This document shows positions 17,272-25,900 of a stretch of DNA of 37,370 bases, in pieces. The stretch comes from Moraxellaceae bacterium (lineage in GTDB: Bacteria > Pseudomonadota > Gammaproteobacteria > Pseudomonadales > Moraxellaceae): positions 8,496-45,865 of the forward strand of contig DPJB01000035.1 of the NCBI GenBank assembly GCA_003543245.1. The letters are read 5' to 3'. A program made the translations under genes and the position numbers. A model generated the notes under the pieces. The model was not told the origin of the DNA and did not search any database. It saw only the letters and a program-made list of their open reading frames with translations. Within the stretch, counting starts at the first letter, position 1, and every line of letters starts with the position of its first letter.

Positions 17272-17318
17272 CACACCTTCCCTAGACTAGCCTTCATCCT
17301 TCCTACAGGGAACGCATC

Positions 17319-17573
17319 ATGGGTGGCATTCTGCGACTTGTCTTCATTGGTCTGGTGATCTGGTTCGTCTACCGGTTCATTCAGAAGCTTCTGGTCAGCA
17401 AGGCGGGCAACAGCGAGACGCCCTCCGCTTCAGCTGCCACTCCACCAGAACAGGCCATGCGGCGCTGTGCGCATTGCAAGATGCATGTCCCCGAAGGCGA
17501 GAGCACGCAGTCAAAGGGCGAGTACTTCTGCTGCGAAGCACACCGTGACGCCTTCTTTCGTGAGCACCGCTAA
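17319..17573 (+). CDS. PP0621 family membrane-anchored zinc-ribbon-like protein
   Basis: An 84-residue protein with one N-terminal membrane segment (about 4-20), a short polar Ala/Ser/Pro linker, and a C-terminal cysteine cluster: Cys50-x2-Cys53, then Cys71-Cys72 and His75, a likely metal-binding knuckle. The layout and the pattern RRCAHCKMHVPEGES fit the PP0621 family, small proteins of unknown function found just before pilS in many gammaproteobacteria. An AGGGA lies eight bases upstream of the ATG. The stop codon is three bases before the pilS ATG, so the two genes are very likely translationally linked. A role with the PilS sensor is inference from position only. Confidence 0.85.
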   Translation: MGGILRLVFIGLVIWFVYRFIQKLLVSKAGNSETPSASAATPPEQAMRRCAHCKMHVPEGESTQSKGEYFCCEAHRDAFFREHR

Positions 17574-17576
17574 AGC

Positions 17577-19181
17577 ATGAGACCCTCTGATCCTCAGAGA
17601 GCTGACTGGCGCCTGCTGCGGGTATACGGCTATTACCGCCTGTTTCTGGCCGTACTGCTGCTGGGGCTTTTCACGCTCAATCCTGCGGCGCCCATACTCG
17701 GGGCAAACAACCCCACCCTGTTCCTGATCACCGCCATCGGCTATCTGGCTGCGGCCACCTCGACCGTGATTTTCCTGCGCTGGCAGCGCAACCAGATCCC
17801 CACCCAGTCCCTGATGCTGTTGCTGGTGGACATTGTGGCGCTGTCGCTCATGGTGCATGGCAGCGGCGGCATCAATACCCAGCTCACCCTGCTGTTCATG
17901 GTGGCTGTCGCCGCTGGCAACATCCTGCTGAGCGGTCGTATGGGCACCTTTATTGCCGCTGTTGCAGCCATCGCTATTCTTTACGAGCAATTCTATTTTG
18001 CCCTCAGCCAGAGCAATGGACTGGCCGCCGATGCACTGGCACAAACGTCGATCCTCGGCCTGAGCTTTTTCGCCGTAGCGTTGTTCAGCCAACTGATCGC
18101 CCACCGTACCCGGCAGGGAGAAGCCCTTGCCGCACAGCGCGCCGACGATATCCAGGCACTGCAGCGGCTCAATGACCAGATCATTCGCCGCATGCGCACC
18201 GGTATCATTGTGGTCAACCGTCATCGCCACATCCTGCTCAGCAACGATGCCACCCGTGAACTGCTCGGCCTCACGGAGCCCATCAACCCTGGCACGGTGC
18301 TGACCGATGTCTCCATTACCCTCGAGGCCAACTACCATGCCTGGCGGCGCAACCCTTTACTGCGCGCCCTGCCATTCAGGAACACACAGGAAAGTACCGA
18401 AATCAGCGCCCGCTTTGCCCGACTGAATCCGGAAGATCCTCAAAGCGGCATCGTGCTGATCTTCATCGAAGACACCACACAGATCACCCAGCGTGCCCAG
18501 CAACTCAAACTCGCCTCGCTGGGCCGGCTTACCGCCAGTATTGCCCATGAGGTCCGCAACCCGCTGGGTGCCATCAGCCATGCCACACAGCTGCTTGCCG
18601 AGTCGGAGCATATTGACGGTGGTGACAAGCGCCTGCTGGAAATCATCGAACAACACTGCCGCCGCATGAACGCCATCGTGGAGAATGTCCTGAGCGTTTC
18701 CCGCCGGCAGCAGTCCTACCCTGAAACACTGGGATTGCCGGAGTGGCTCCATCGGTTCCGCACTGAATATCTTGAGAGCACAGCAGACCAGGTGCGTATC
18801 GACATCGAACTGCCTGATACCGACATAGAAGTCCGCTTTGATCCGCAACAGCTGTATCAGGTGGTCAGCAATCTGGTCATGAACGGGCTTCGCTACAGCA
18901 CCCGCCAGGATGATGTAGCGCATGTCAGGATCTTTGCCGGTCACCAGGAAATAAACGACCAGCCTTATCTGGACATTATTGATGATGGCCCTGGCGTTTC
19001 AGCCACCCATCTTGAGCATCTCTTCGAGCCCTTCTATACCACCGAGCCAACGGGCACCGGACTGGGGCTTTACCTGTCTCGCGAAATTTGTGAAGCCAAT
19101 CAGGCGCGTCTTGATTACATTCCGGGAAACCCCGGTGCCTGCTTCCGCATTACATTCGCCCACCCTGACCGATTGAGCTGA
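17577..19181 (+). CDS. pilS: Type IV pilus sensor histidine kinase PilS
   Basis: A 534-residue inner-membrane kinase. About six hydrophobic segments fill residues 15-185. A PAS-like region follows (about 200-300, GIIVVNRHRHILLSND). The dimerisation domain carries the phosphorylated His324 in SIAHEVRNPLG. The ATPase domain has an N-box (NLVMNGLRYS) and G-boxes (DDGPGVS, TGTGLGLYL). In Pseudomonas PilS senses pilin in the membrane and adjusts phosphorylation of PilR to tune pilA transcription with sigma-54. It lies three bases after the PP0621 gene, with only a weak ribosome binding site, suggesting coupling, and 12 bases before pilR. Confidence 0.95.
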   Translation: MRPSDPQRADWRLLRVYGYYRLFLAVLLLGLFTLNPAAPILGANNPTLFLITAIGYLAAATSTVIFLRWQRNQIPTQSLMLLLVDIVALSLMVHGSGGINTQLTLLFMVAVAAGNILLSGRMGTFIAAVAAIAILYEQFYFALSQSNGLAADALAQTSILGLSFFAVALFSQLIAHRTRQGEALAAQRADDIQALQRLNDQIIRRMRTGIIVVNRHRHILLSNDATRELLGLTEPINPGTVLTDVSITLEANYHAWRRNPLLRALPFRNTQESTEISARFARLNPEDPQSGIVLIFIEDTTQITQRAQQLKLASLGRLTASIAHEVRNPLGAISHATQLLAESEHIDGGDKRLLEIIEQHCRRMNAIVENVLSVSRRQQSYPETLGLPEWLHRFRTEYLESTADQVRIDIELPDTDIEVRFDPQQLYQVVSNLVMNGLRYSTRQDDVAHVRIFAGHQEINDQPYLDIIDDGPGVSATHLEHLFEPFYTTEPTGTGLGLYLSREICEANQARLDYIPGNPGACFRITFAHPDRLS

Positions 19182-19193
19182 ACCGAGTCGACC

Positions 19194-20576
19194 ATGAGCA
19201 ATCCGCTGGCACTGATCGTTGATGATGAACCCGATATTCGTGAGCTGCTGGAAATCACCCTTTCCCGCATGAACATCGATGCACGTACCGCTGATTCCCT
19301 CGAGTCGGCAAAAGCACTGCTGCGCAAGGAAAAGTTCCAACTCTGCCTGACCGACATGAACCTGCCTGATGGCAGCGGCATCACGCTGGTCCAGACCATC
19401 CAGCGCGATTACCCGAACCTGCCGGTTGCGGTAATTACGGCCTATGGCAGCATGGAAGCAGCAGTGGCATCGCTCAAGGCAGGGGCATTTGATTTTGTTT
19501 CCAAGCCTGTTGAGCTGGCCCGCTTGCGTGACATGGTCAATACCGCACTCAAGCTGCGCCCGGACGAAATCATTCACCCTGAAGACAGCCGGTTGCTTGG
19601 CCGCTCGGCCGCCATGCAAGAGCTGCGCGAAAAAATCCACAAGCTTTCGCGCAGCCAGGCGCCGGTCTACATCAGTGGAGAGTCCGGTACAGGCAAGGAG
19701 CTTGTCGCACGCCTCATACACGAGCTTGGACCGCGCGCAGACAATCCTTTTGTTCCCGTCAACTGCGGCGCCATTCCCTCGGAGCTGATGGAAAGCGAAT
19801 TTTTCGGGCACAAGAAGGGCAGCTTCACCGGGGCATCAGAAGACAAACAAGGCCTTTTTCAGGCCGCGCATGAAGGCACACTTTTTCTGGATGAAGTTGC
19901 AGACCTTCCGCTGGCCATGCAGGTCAAGTTGCTGCGCGCCATCCAGGAAAAATCCATTCGTCCGGTTGGCCATTCCAAAGAAATGCCCGTCAACGTGCGT
20001 ATCGTGAGTGCCACCCACAAGGACCTGGCCACCGAGGTCGATGCCGGACGGTTCCGGCAGGATCTTTTTTACCGCATCAACGTGATTCAGGTGAAAGTGC
20101 CGCCACTGCGCGAGCGAGGCGATGACATTCTGTATCTGGCCCAGAACTTCCTCAAGAAACTGAGCAAGGACTGGGGTGTTGCAGAACCCGCACTGGGAGA
20201 TGCAACGCGAGAGGCTCTTCGCCACTACGCCTTTCCAGGCAACGTACGCGAATTGCAGAACATTCTGGAACGGGCACTGACGCTCTGTGATGGCAATGTC
20301 ATTCTGCCGGAGCACTTGCAACTGCCGGCACATAACACGCAGTCGGCCACAGCTACCGTCAGCGGCACCGCCGCACCGGTGAAGACAGCCTCCACTGACG
20401 GTCATGGTGGATCACTGGAAGACTATCTGTTCGAAATCGAGAAAACAGCCATTCTCAAGGCACTGGAAGATACGCGCTGGAACCGTACTGCGGCGGCCCG
20501 CAAGCTCGGCATGACATTCCGCTCGCTGCGTTATCGCCTGAAAAAAATGGGACTGGATGACGATGACGAGGAATAA
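19194..20576 (+). CDS. pilR: Sigma-54-dependent response regulator PilR
   Basis: A 460-residue NtrC-type activator. The receiver domain (1-120) has acidic residues in VDDEP, phospho-acceptor Asp54 in CLTDMNLPDG and Lys104 in FVSKP. The AAA+ domain has Walker A GESGTGKE at 162-169 and the sigma-54 contact loop GSFTGA at 209-214. Ser in place of Ala in that loop is usual for PilR. A C-terminal Fis-type helix-turn-helix (about 420-455, WNRTAAARKLGMTFRSLRYRLKK) binds DNA. It activates the major pilin gene, which is not in this window. It forms an operon with pilS. Confidence 0.96.
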   Translation: MSNPLALIVDDEPDIRELLEITLSRMNIDARTADSLESAKALLRKEKFQLCLTDMNLPDGSGITLVQTIQRDYPNLPVAVITAYGSMEAAVASLKAGAFDFVSKPVELARLRDMVNTALKLRPDEIIHPEDSRLLGRSAAMQELREKIHKLSRSQAPVYISGESGTGKELVARLIHELGPRADNPFVPVNCGAIPSELMESEFFGHKKGSFTGASEDKQGLFQAAHEGTLFLDEVADLPLAMQVKLLRAIQEKSIRPVGHSKEMPVNVRIVSATHKDLATEVDAGRFRQDLFYRINVIQVKVPPLRERGDDILYLAQNFLKKLSKDWGVAEPALGDATREALRHYAFPGNVRELQNILERALTLCDGNVILPEHLQLPAHNTQSATATVSGTAAPVKTASTDGHGGSLEDYLFEIEKTAILKALEDTRWNRTAAARKLGMTFRSLRYRLKKMGLDDDDEE

Positions 20577-20621
20577 AACCTCCCCGTCATTCACCGCCAC
20601 CTGCCAATACAGCGTATCTGT

Positions 20622-21707
20622 TTACAAACACTGATACGGCAGCGGATCAAGTGAAGGCTTTTCTCCCTGCAGCAGGTTTGCCAGCAGACGGGCAGATGCG
20701 GGAGCCAGTACCAGACCATTCCTGAAATGCCCGGCGTTTACCCACAGGTTATCCTTTTCCGCCCGCCCGATGAAGGGAATGCCATTCGGGCTACCCGGGC
20801 GCAACCCCGCCCATTGTGCCACTGGCTGCTCGTTGGCCAGAGCCGGCAGCAAGCGGGCAGCTGAAGCCATCAGGCTTTCCTTGGCCGCATCGGTAATGCC
20901 CTTGTCAAAGCCTGTTTCTTCAAGCGTCGACCCACACAACACATGCCCGTCACGGCGCTGGATGACATAGCGCCCGTCAGCCATCACCATGCACGGCAAC
21001 GTACCTGGTGGCAGGCGGTATAACAACATCTGCCCGCGTACGGGACGTACTGATGGCGGTGAGGCCATCTCCAGCAACCCCAGCAGCCCCCTGCTCCAGG
21101 CGCCACCACACACCACAAAGTGATCGGCAGAAAACTCGCGGCCATCCGACGTTTTCAGGCTTTCCAGTTTCGATCCTGTTCCTGATGCACTGACAACCTC
21201 TGCCTGGGCAATCACATCGACCTTCAGCCGGCGCAAGGATGCCTGCAATGCCTGCAGCAACCGGGGGTTTCGCACATGGGCAATGCCTGGCATCAGCAAC
21301 CCTTCATGCCAGTGTGTGGACAGCCACGGCATCCTCTGCCGCAAGCTGTTACCGTCATGACGCAACACCGACTCCTTCTGTACGTCCGCCCAGGCCAGCG
21401 CATCACGAGCATCTTCCGCATCCAGCATCAACATGCCGCAGGCAACCAGCTCTGCATCAATGCCGGTTTCATCCAGCAGTTCCTGCACAAGCACCGGGTA
21501 GGCCTGCCTTGCCTGCTGAGACAGGGCTGTAACGGCAGCCGGATATCGCCACGGATACAGCGGCGACACGATCCCACCGCCCGCCCATGACGCCTCGCGC
21601 CCCGGCTCGCCTCGCTCCAGCACCATGACGCGACAACCGGACAAGGCCAGCATTCGCGCTGTCATCAGTCCAATAACGCCCGCACCAACAATCACTACAT
21701 CCGACAA
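20622..21707 (-). CDS. thiO: FAD-dependent glycine/D-amino acid oxidase ThiO
   Basis: I place the start at TTG 21707, six bases after a strong GGAGGAG (complement of 21714-21720). This gives 361 residues, beginning MSDVVIVGAGVIG, with the FAD-binding GxGxxG at 8-13. The open frame to 21782 adds residues that do not look like the family. Further landmarks are the AGGGIVSPLYPW segment and, near the end, NAGHFRNGLVLAPASA, typical of the DAO family. ThiO oxidises glycine to iminoglycine for the thiazole part of thiamine. In P. aeruginosa the same gene sits between pilR and fimT, as here. It is convergent with pilR and divergent from fimT. Confidence 0.9.
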   Translation of the reverse strand: MSDVVIVGAGVIGLMTARMLALSGCRVMVLERGEPGREASWAGGGIVSPLYPWRYPAAVTALSQQARQAYPVLVQELLDETGIDAELVACGMLMLDAEDARDALAWADVQKESVLRHDGNSLRQRMPWLSTHWHEGLLMPGIAHVRNPRLLQALQASLRRLKVDVIAQAEVVSASGTGSKLESLKTSDGREFSADHFVVCGGAWSRGLLGLLEMASPPSVRPVRGQMLLYRLPPGTLPCMVMADGRYVIQRRDGHVLCGSTLEETGFDKGITDAAKESLMASAARLLPALANEQPVAQWAGLRPGSPNGIPFIGRAEKDNLWVNAGHFRNGLVLAPASARLLANLLQGEKPSLDPLPYQCL

Positions 21708-21713
21708 GACCAA

Positions 21714-21720
21714 CTCCTCC
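21714..21720 (-). promoter_or_regulatory. Ribosome binding site deciding the thiO TTG start
   Basis: The complement reads GGAGGAG, six bases before TTG 21707. It is one of the strongest Shine-Dalgarno matches in the window and argues against the longer upstream start for thiO. Confidence 0.75.
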
Positions 21721-21841
21721 CCCAAAGCCACAGGCAAATATCCTACATCAACAACAGAAAATCCCCTCTTGTCGATCATCAAGGAATGGCGCTATATCTG
21801 TCGCCCGCCTTATATCACTCATGATCACCAGGGAAGGTCTC

Positions 21842-22405
21842 ATGAAAAAAAACCTCGGCTTCACGCTGATTGAGCTCCTGTTTGTAATCCTGATTACCTG
21901 CCTGCTCTCCTTCATGGCGGCAGGCATGTGGTCAAGCCTGCAATTACGCATGGAAGCACGATCCGTTATTGCCATGCTGGCCAACAGCCTGTATCTGGCA
22001 CGAAATACCGCAATTTCCACGCAGATTCCCGTCACGGTATGTGGCAGCAGGAATGCCACTGTGTGTGATGGCCAATGGCAGAGTGGCGTACTGGTATTTT
22101 CGGATGTGAGTGGCAATGACTCACCATCGGCCACTAAAAATATACTCGGGTTTTATCCGACGGCATCACCTACTTCAGTGATTGAGTGGCGTGGTTTCGG
22201 CTCAAAAACCCACGTCCGCTTTGACCGGATGGGGCGTACATCAGCCAGCAACGGCGGCTTTATCTACTGCCCTGGCAACAAGGATATCCACTATGCCCGA
22301 CAAGTGATAATCAATCGCGGCGGACGCGTCCGGTTTTCAGCTGATCGTGATGGCGACGGCATGCATGAAGACTCCAGCGGCAATACACTGCGTTGCCCCG
22401 GATAA
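21842..22405 (+). CDS. fimT: Type IV pilus minor pseudopilin FimT-like (GspH/FimT family)
   Basis: The ATG at 21842 is preceded by AGGGAAGG and gives 187 residues starting MKKNLGFTLIELL. The prepilin peptidase would cut after Gly6 and methylate Phe7; Glu at mature position 5 is present. The hydrophobic N-terminal helix runs to about residue 30. The C-terminal GspH domain contains two cysteine pairs (VCGSRNATVC, then YCPG and RCPG). FimT/FimU proteins help start pilus assembly, and FimT of competent bacteria can bind DNA. Position right after pilR-thiO matches P. aeruginosa fimT. It faces pilE convergently. Confidence 0.9.
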   Translation: MKKNLGFTLIELLFVILITCLLSFMAAGMWSSLQLRMEARSVIAMLANSLYLARNTAISTQIPVTVCGSRNATVCDGQWQSGVLVFSDVSGNDSPSATKNILGFYPTASPTSVIEWRGFGSKTHVRFDRMGRTSASNGGFIYCPGNKDIHYARQVIINRGGRVRFSADRDGDGMHEDSSGNTLRCPG

Positions 22406-22406
22406 T

Positions 22407-22434
22407 AAAAAACGCCGCATACGCGGCGTTTTTT
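22407..22434. terminator. Bidirectional intrinsic terminator between fimT and pilE
   Basis: A perfect 12-base-pair stem (AAAAAACGCCGC with its complement) closes a 4-base ATAC loop. T-runs flank the GC core on both strands, as expected for a terminator serving convergent genes. It starts directly after the fimT stop codon, and its last base is the last base of the pilE stop codon. Confidence 0.93.
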
Positions 22435-22901
22435 CAATTGGCAGTTGTTCGCCAGTTTTGCAACGGATCATCAAGATCACAGCTTGCATCATTAGCCGGG
22501 TTCCAGCATCGACGGCCCTGATTATCAATAGACAGTGCGCCATCACCCACCTGCACACCACCGGCTGCCGGCGTTGCCACCAGCGTCCAGCCTGTTGCGA
22601 CAGCAGCCGAGGGCAAAAGATTAAGTACAAGGGTGTACTGCACCGTACCGCTTGCCGGATAGTTGGCACTGCCATTGATCATTGCCAGGGTAACGCCCCG
22701 GTAACTGATTTGCTGGGACTTGTATCGCTCCAGATCACTGGCCAGCTGCAACAGTCTCGCCTGCAGATCCGCGCGATTACTGCGCACCACGTAATCCCGG
22801 TAGCTGGGTATTGCAATCGCAGCCAGGGTGGCAATGATTGCAATCACTACCATCAGCTCAACCAGTGTAAAGCCTTTTTGCTTACGCGCGCCATCCGACA
22901 T
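22434..22901 (-). CDS. pilE: Type IV pilus minor pilin PilE
   Basis: A 155-residue type IVa pilin. The leader MSDGARKQKG is cut before Phe11 (GFTLVELMVVIAII), with Glu at mature position 5. The hydrophobic helix is followed by PSYRDYVVRSNRAD, typical of PilE/ComE-type pilins. A C-terminal disulfide loop is likely between Cys132 and Cys141. The ATG at 22901 has GGAG seven bases upstream. In P. aeruginosa PilE is one of the minor pilins that prime the pilus. It lies downstream of pilY1 on the same strand, but a terminator-like hairpin lies between them, so it may have its own promoter or be expressed at a lower level by read-through. Confidence 0.92.
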   Translation of the reverse strand: MSDGARKQKGFTLVELMVVIAIIATLAAIAIPSYRDYVVRSNRADLQARLLQLASDLERYKSQQISYRGVTLAMINGSANYPASGTVQYTLVLNLLPSAAVATGWTLVATPAAGGVQVGDGALSIDNQGRRCWNPANDASCDLDDPLQNWRTTAN

Positions 22902-22930
22902 TAACCATCTCCACTCAGTAGACCGACAGA

Positions 22931-22960
22931 GAAAAACGACACGCTTGTGTGCCGTTTTTC
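22931..22960. terminator. Terminator-like hairpin between pilY1 and pilE
   Basis: Arms GAAAAACGACAC and GTGCCGTTTTTC pair over 12 positions with one mismatch around a 6-base loop. On the minus strand it begins 12 bases after the pilY1 stop and ends in a T5 run, a good terminator for the fimU-pilY1 operon. It is A/T-flanked on both sides, so it could also act from the other strand. Confidence 0.75.
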
Positions 22961-22971
22961 CCGCTCATCAC

Positions 22972-25900
22972 TTATTTCTGCTTGAGTTTTTCAGTCCATC
23001 GTGTGCGCTTCAGTGATGCACGCACACACCCGTCAAACTCTTCCACATCCGTACCGGTGACGATCGCTATATCCGAACACTTTCCTTCATCTTCATTCGG
23101 ATCAATATTATCCTTCTCATCACATACACCATCACCATTCTTGTCACAATCTTCATCCTCGCCAGGGTCGCTGCAGTCGCCATCACCGTTCTTGTCACAC
23201 GTGAGATTCTTATCACCTTCAAGAATCACCAACTGCGGATCACCACCAAGACCAAACACGGAGTTGTCCTTGACCGTGAAGCCAGTAGGCAGACCATCCG
23301 CCAGCGATGCACGATACAGCTTGGTACGTCCGATCACGGGAGAGCAGACATCCCCGCCTTCAACGCTTGGAACATAGCTGGAGAAAACCAGTGTGTTCTG
23401 GAAAATCAGGCCACTGGTAATCACTTTTTCACCCGTATCCGGGAAGGCAATATACCAGCCCTTCTTGCCCGCAATATCCACGGTAACTGTTGTGTCAGGC
23501 ATGACCTCGGCAAGATCCGACATTCCGATGGTTGCCTGCAGACTGGTGCTCGTCAGAATATCCGGACGGGGCACATCATAGTCAAAGAACGTAAAGAAGT
23601 GATCGGTGGTTGCCTCATTCAGGGGATGGCTGCGATAACCAGACCCCATAGCCACTGCAGCAAATATCTTGTTGGTCGAATCCTTGAACAACGCCACGGT
23701 AGGCGGCTCAAAGAAACGCCGCTGCGAGCTCACGCTACCACCACCAGAATCGGTCTGCCCAACCCTGGCCACGGTCTTCACTCGAACAACAAGAGAAGAA
23801 GCACTTAACCGGTTATCAAGATCGATACGGAACACCTGGCCGGCCATATCACCAGCATAGATATGATCGACAAGACCATCACTGTTCACATCCAGTGTCT
23901 TGGGCTGACTTGGAATGGCGAACTTCATGTCACCATTATCCGATGAGTCCACCGACTGTATGAGCTTACCGGTTTCAGCATCGACGATGTAAATCGAACT
24001 ACCCATGCCATCGCTGGAGAAGACTGTGTTTTCGGTCTCGTGCTGCGGATCATAGCCACCACCGAACACCAGCACACGCTTCACAACCCCGCTGATGCGC
24101 ATGGCTGCCACGACCGGCTGCGACCATGTCTGCCCAAGGTTACTGAAATCGCCCGAACCACCTTCAATCGCAAACAGCAACGAAGGGGCATTACGATTGG
24201 TCACATCCAAGGCGTAATAATTGTTACCACCCATGCGCATGCCGCCATAGACATAGATTTTCTCTGGCGTGCCATCGTTATTGGCATCCTTGCGCAATAC
24301 AGACCAGGTCAGATCCATCCCAAATTCCGGATTTTCCTGCGCCGGATTGGCAAACAGCTTGGGCAACAGGGCCAGCTTCTCTCCGGGAATGAAGGAGAAG
24401 TGCTCGTCGCCCGTCTTGGCATCCACCGCATGCAGGGTACCTTCGAGAGTACTGAAGATAAGCACGTTATCCTGCAGGTCCGGATCAAGGGCAGCCGCTT
24501 CGGGAGTACCGCTAAACCCGTAGTTCACCAGCACAGGACGTGAGTGCAGCGCTCCCCCGATTTCCTGACGACGCAGGGAAGTAGAGTCGACTGCCACCAG
24601 ACCATCCGTAAGGCTGGGGATTTGATAGCCCTTGTACCAGTTGATGAGGTTGGCAAAAATGGCGTTATCCGTTATCCCCGTAAGTGCCTTGCCTGCAGAA
24701 ACAAACCCTGTATTACCAAGATCCACCGCCGTCAGCGCGGCACCGGTCGATGGCACGCTGCCTGTGTAGGTAAACATCTTGCGGGTTGCCGGATCCGGCA
24801 GCACGCTGGCGGCGCCACCCAGTCGGGCCTTGTCACCATCAACCCCGGGGCTCCACCAGCTCTGTGCCGTGCTCTTGAAGAAGCTGGTGGCAGAATCCAC
24901 GGCCTGAGCGCCATTCACGTCAAACACATCCTCGGCCGCAATATCCAGACGATACCGCTTAACGTTACCCGGCCAGAAAGCCTTCTGGACATCCGGATCG
25001 AACACCGCATAGAACAACTGGTCGAGATTATTGAGACGGTTCAACTGGTTCACAGCCACACCGGGAGCAGTAATCGTACCGCTGACATCCAGCAGCGAGT
25101 TGATGGTATCCGTCAGTGCATCCACAAGTGCCTTTTCATCACCCGCCTTGTAGAAAGTACCGCCGCCGAACTTGGCGACCTGACGCATGTTACCGACCGT
25201 GTTGGGATCATCATCACCAAACAGCACCGTGTTGGTGCGGACACGCGTATTAATCTGGTTGGTCGGCTTCAGCCCCCACTCGGCCGCAGCCAGCATGCAA
25301 CGCCAGTTTTCCTGCATGGAGCTGCCATAGACATAAGTTCCGTAACTTGAAGGACAGACCGCGCCGGTGATTCCCTTGGTATTGGTACCCACCTGTGCCA
25401 GGTTGTTGGGCTCACCGTCCGTCAGGGCAAACACGTAGTTGCCGGCACACTGGCTGCTGGCCTTGACCGGCGACTTGTAGGTTGTCATCGACGTATCCGT
25501 GGTCACGCGCGGATCCACAAGTGGGGCATACACCGGCTGACCCAGCATGTAGCGCATGGTTTCCACATAGGCAGCGCCCAGTGGTGTACCGCCCTCCACG
25601 TTAAGCGCAGCCAGCTCCTCCCAGATTTCATCACGCACCGTCTTGAGCTTGCTCAGATCCGTAAACCTCTGACGTCCCTTGACCGTCAGGTACGGCCTTG
25701 ACGACGTGGATGCGCCCTCAAAGGAAAGGAAGGCGCCATTGTTGGAGCTGGCAGTCACATTCGACCGCATCATGAAGCCCATGGCATTGCCTGGCGCCCA
25801 ACCTGCCAGATTGACCAGATACTGCACCTGGCTTGTCACCGGCACCGAGTGTGCAGCACCCGCATACACCCTGTTGCCGGGCAGAGACCATGTCTGGTTA

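Noticed and set aside
17511..18338. Long open frame of 275 codons on the minus strand
   Set aside because: It lies wholly against pilS and the end of the PP0621 gene, both with clear domains; the predicted peptide is low-complexity Gln/His/Gly-rich and family-free.
20613..20638. Hairpin between the convergent pilR and thiO genes (CGTATC ... GATACG with inner TGTT/AACA)
   Set aside because: It has an internal bulge and no T-run on either strand and overlaps the thiO stop codon; not enough to call a terminator.
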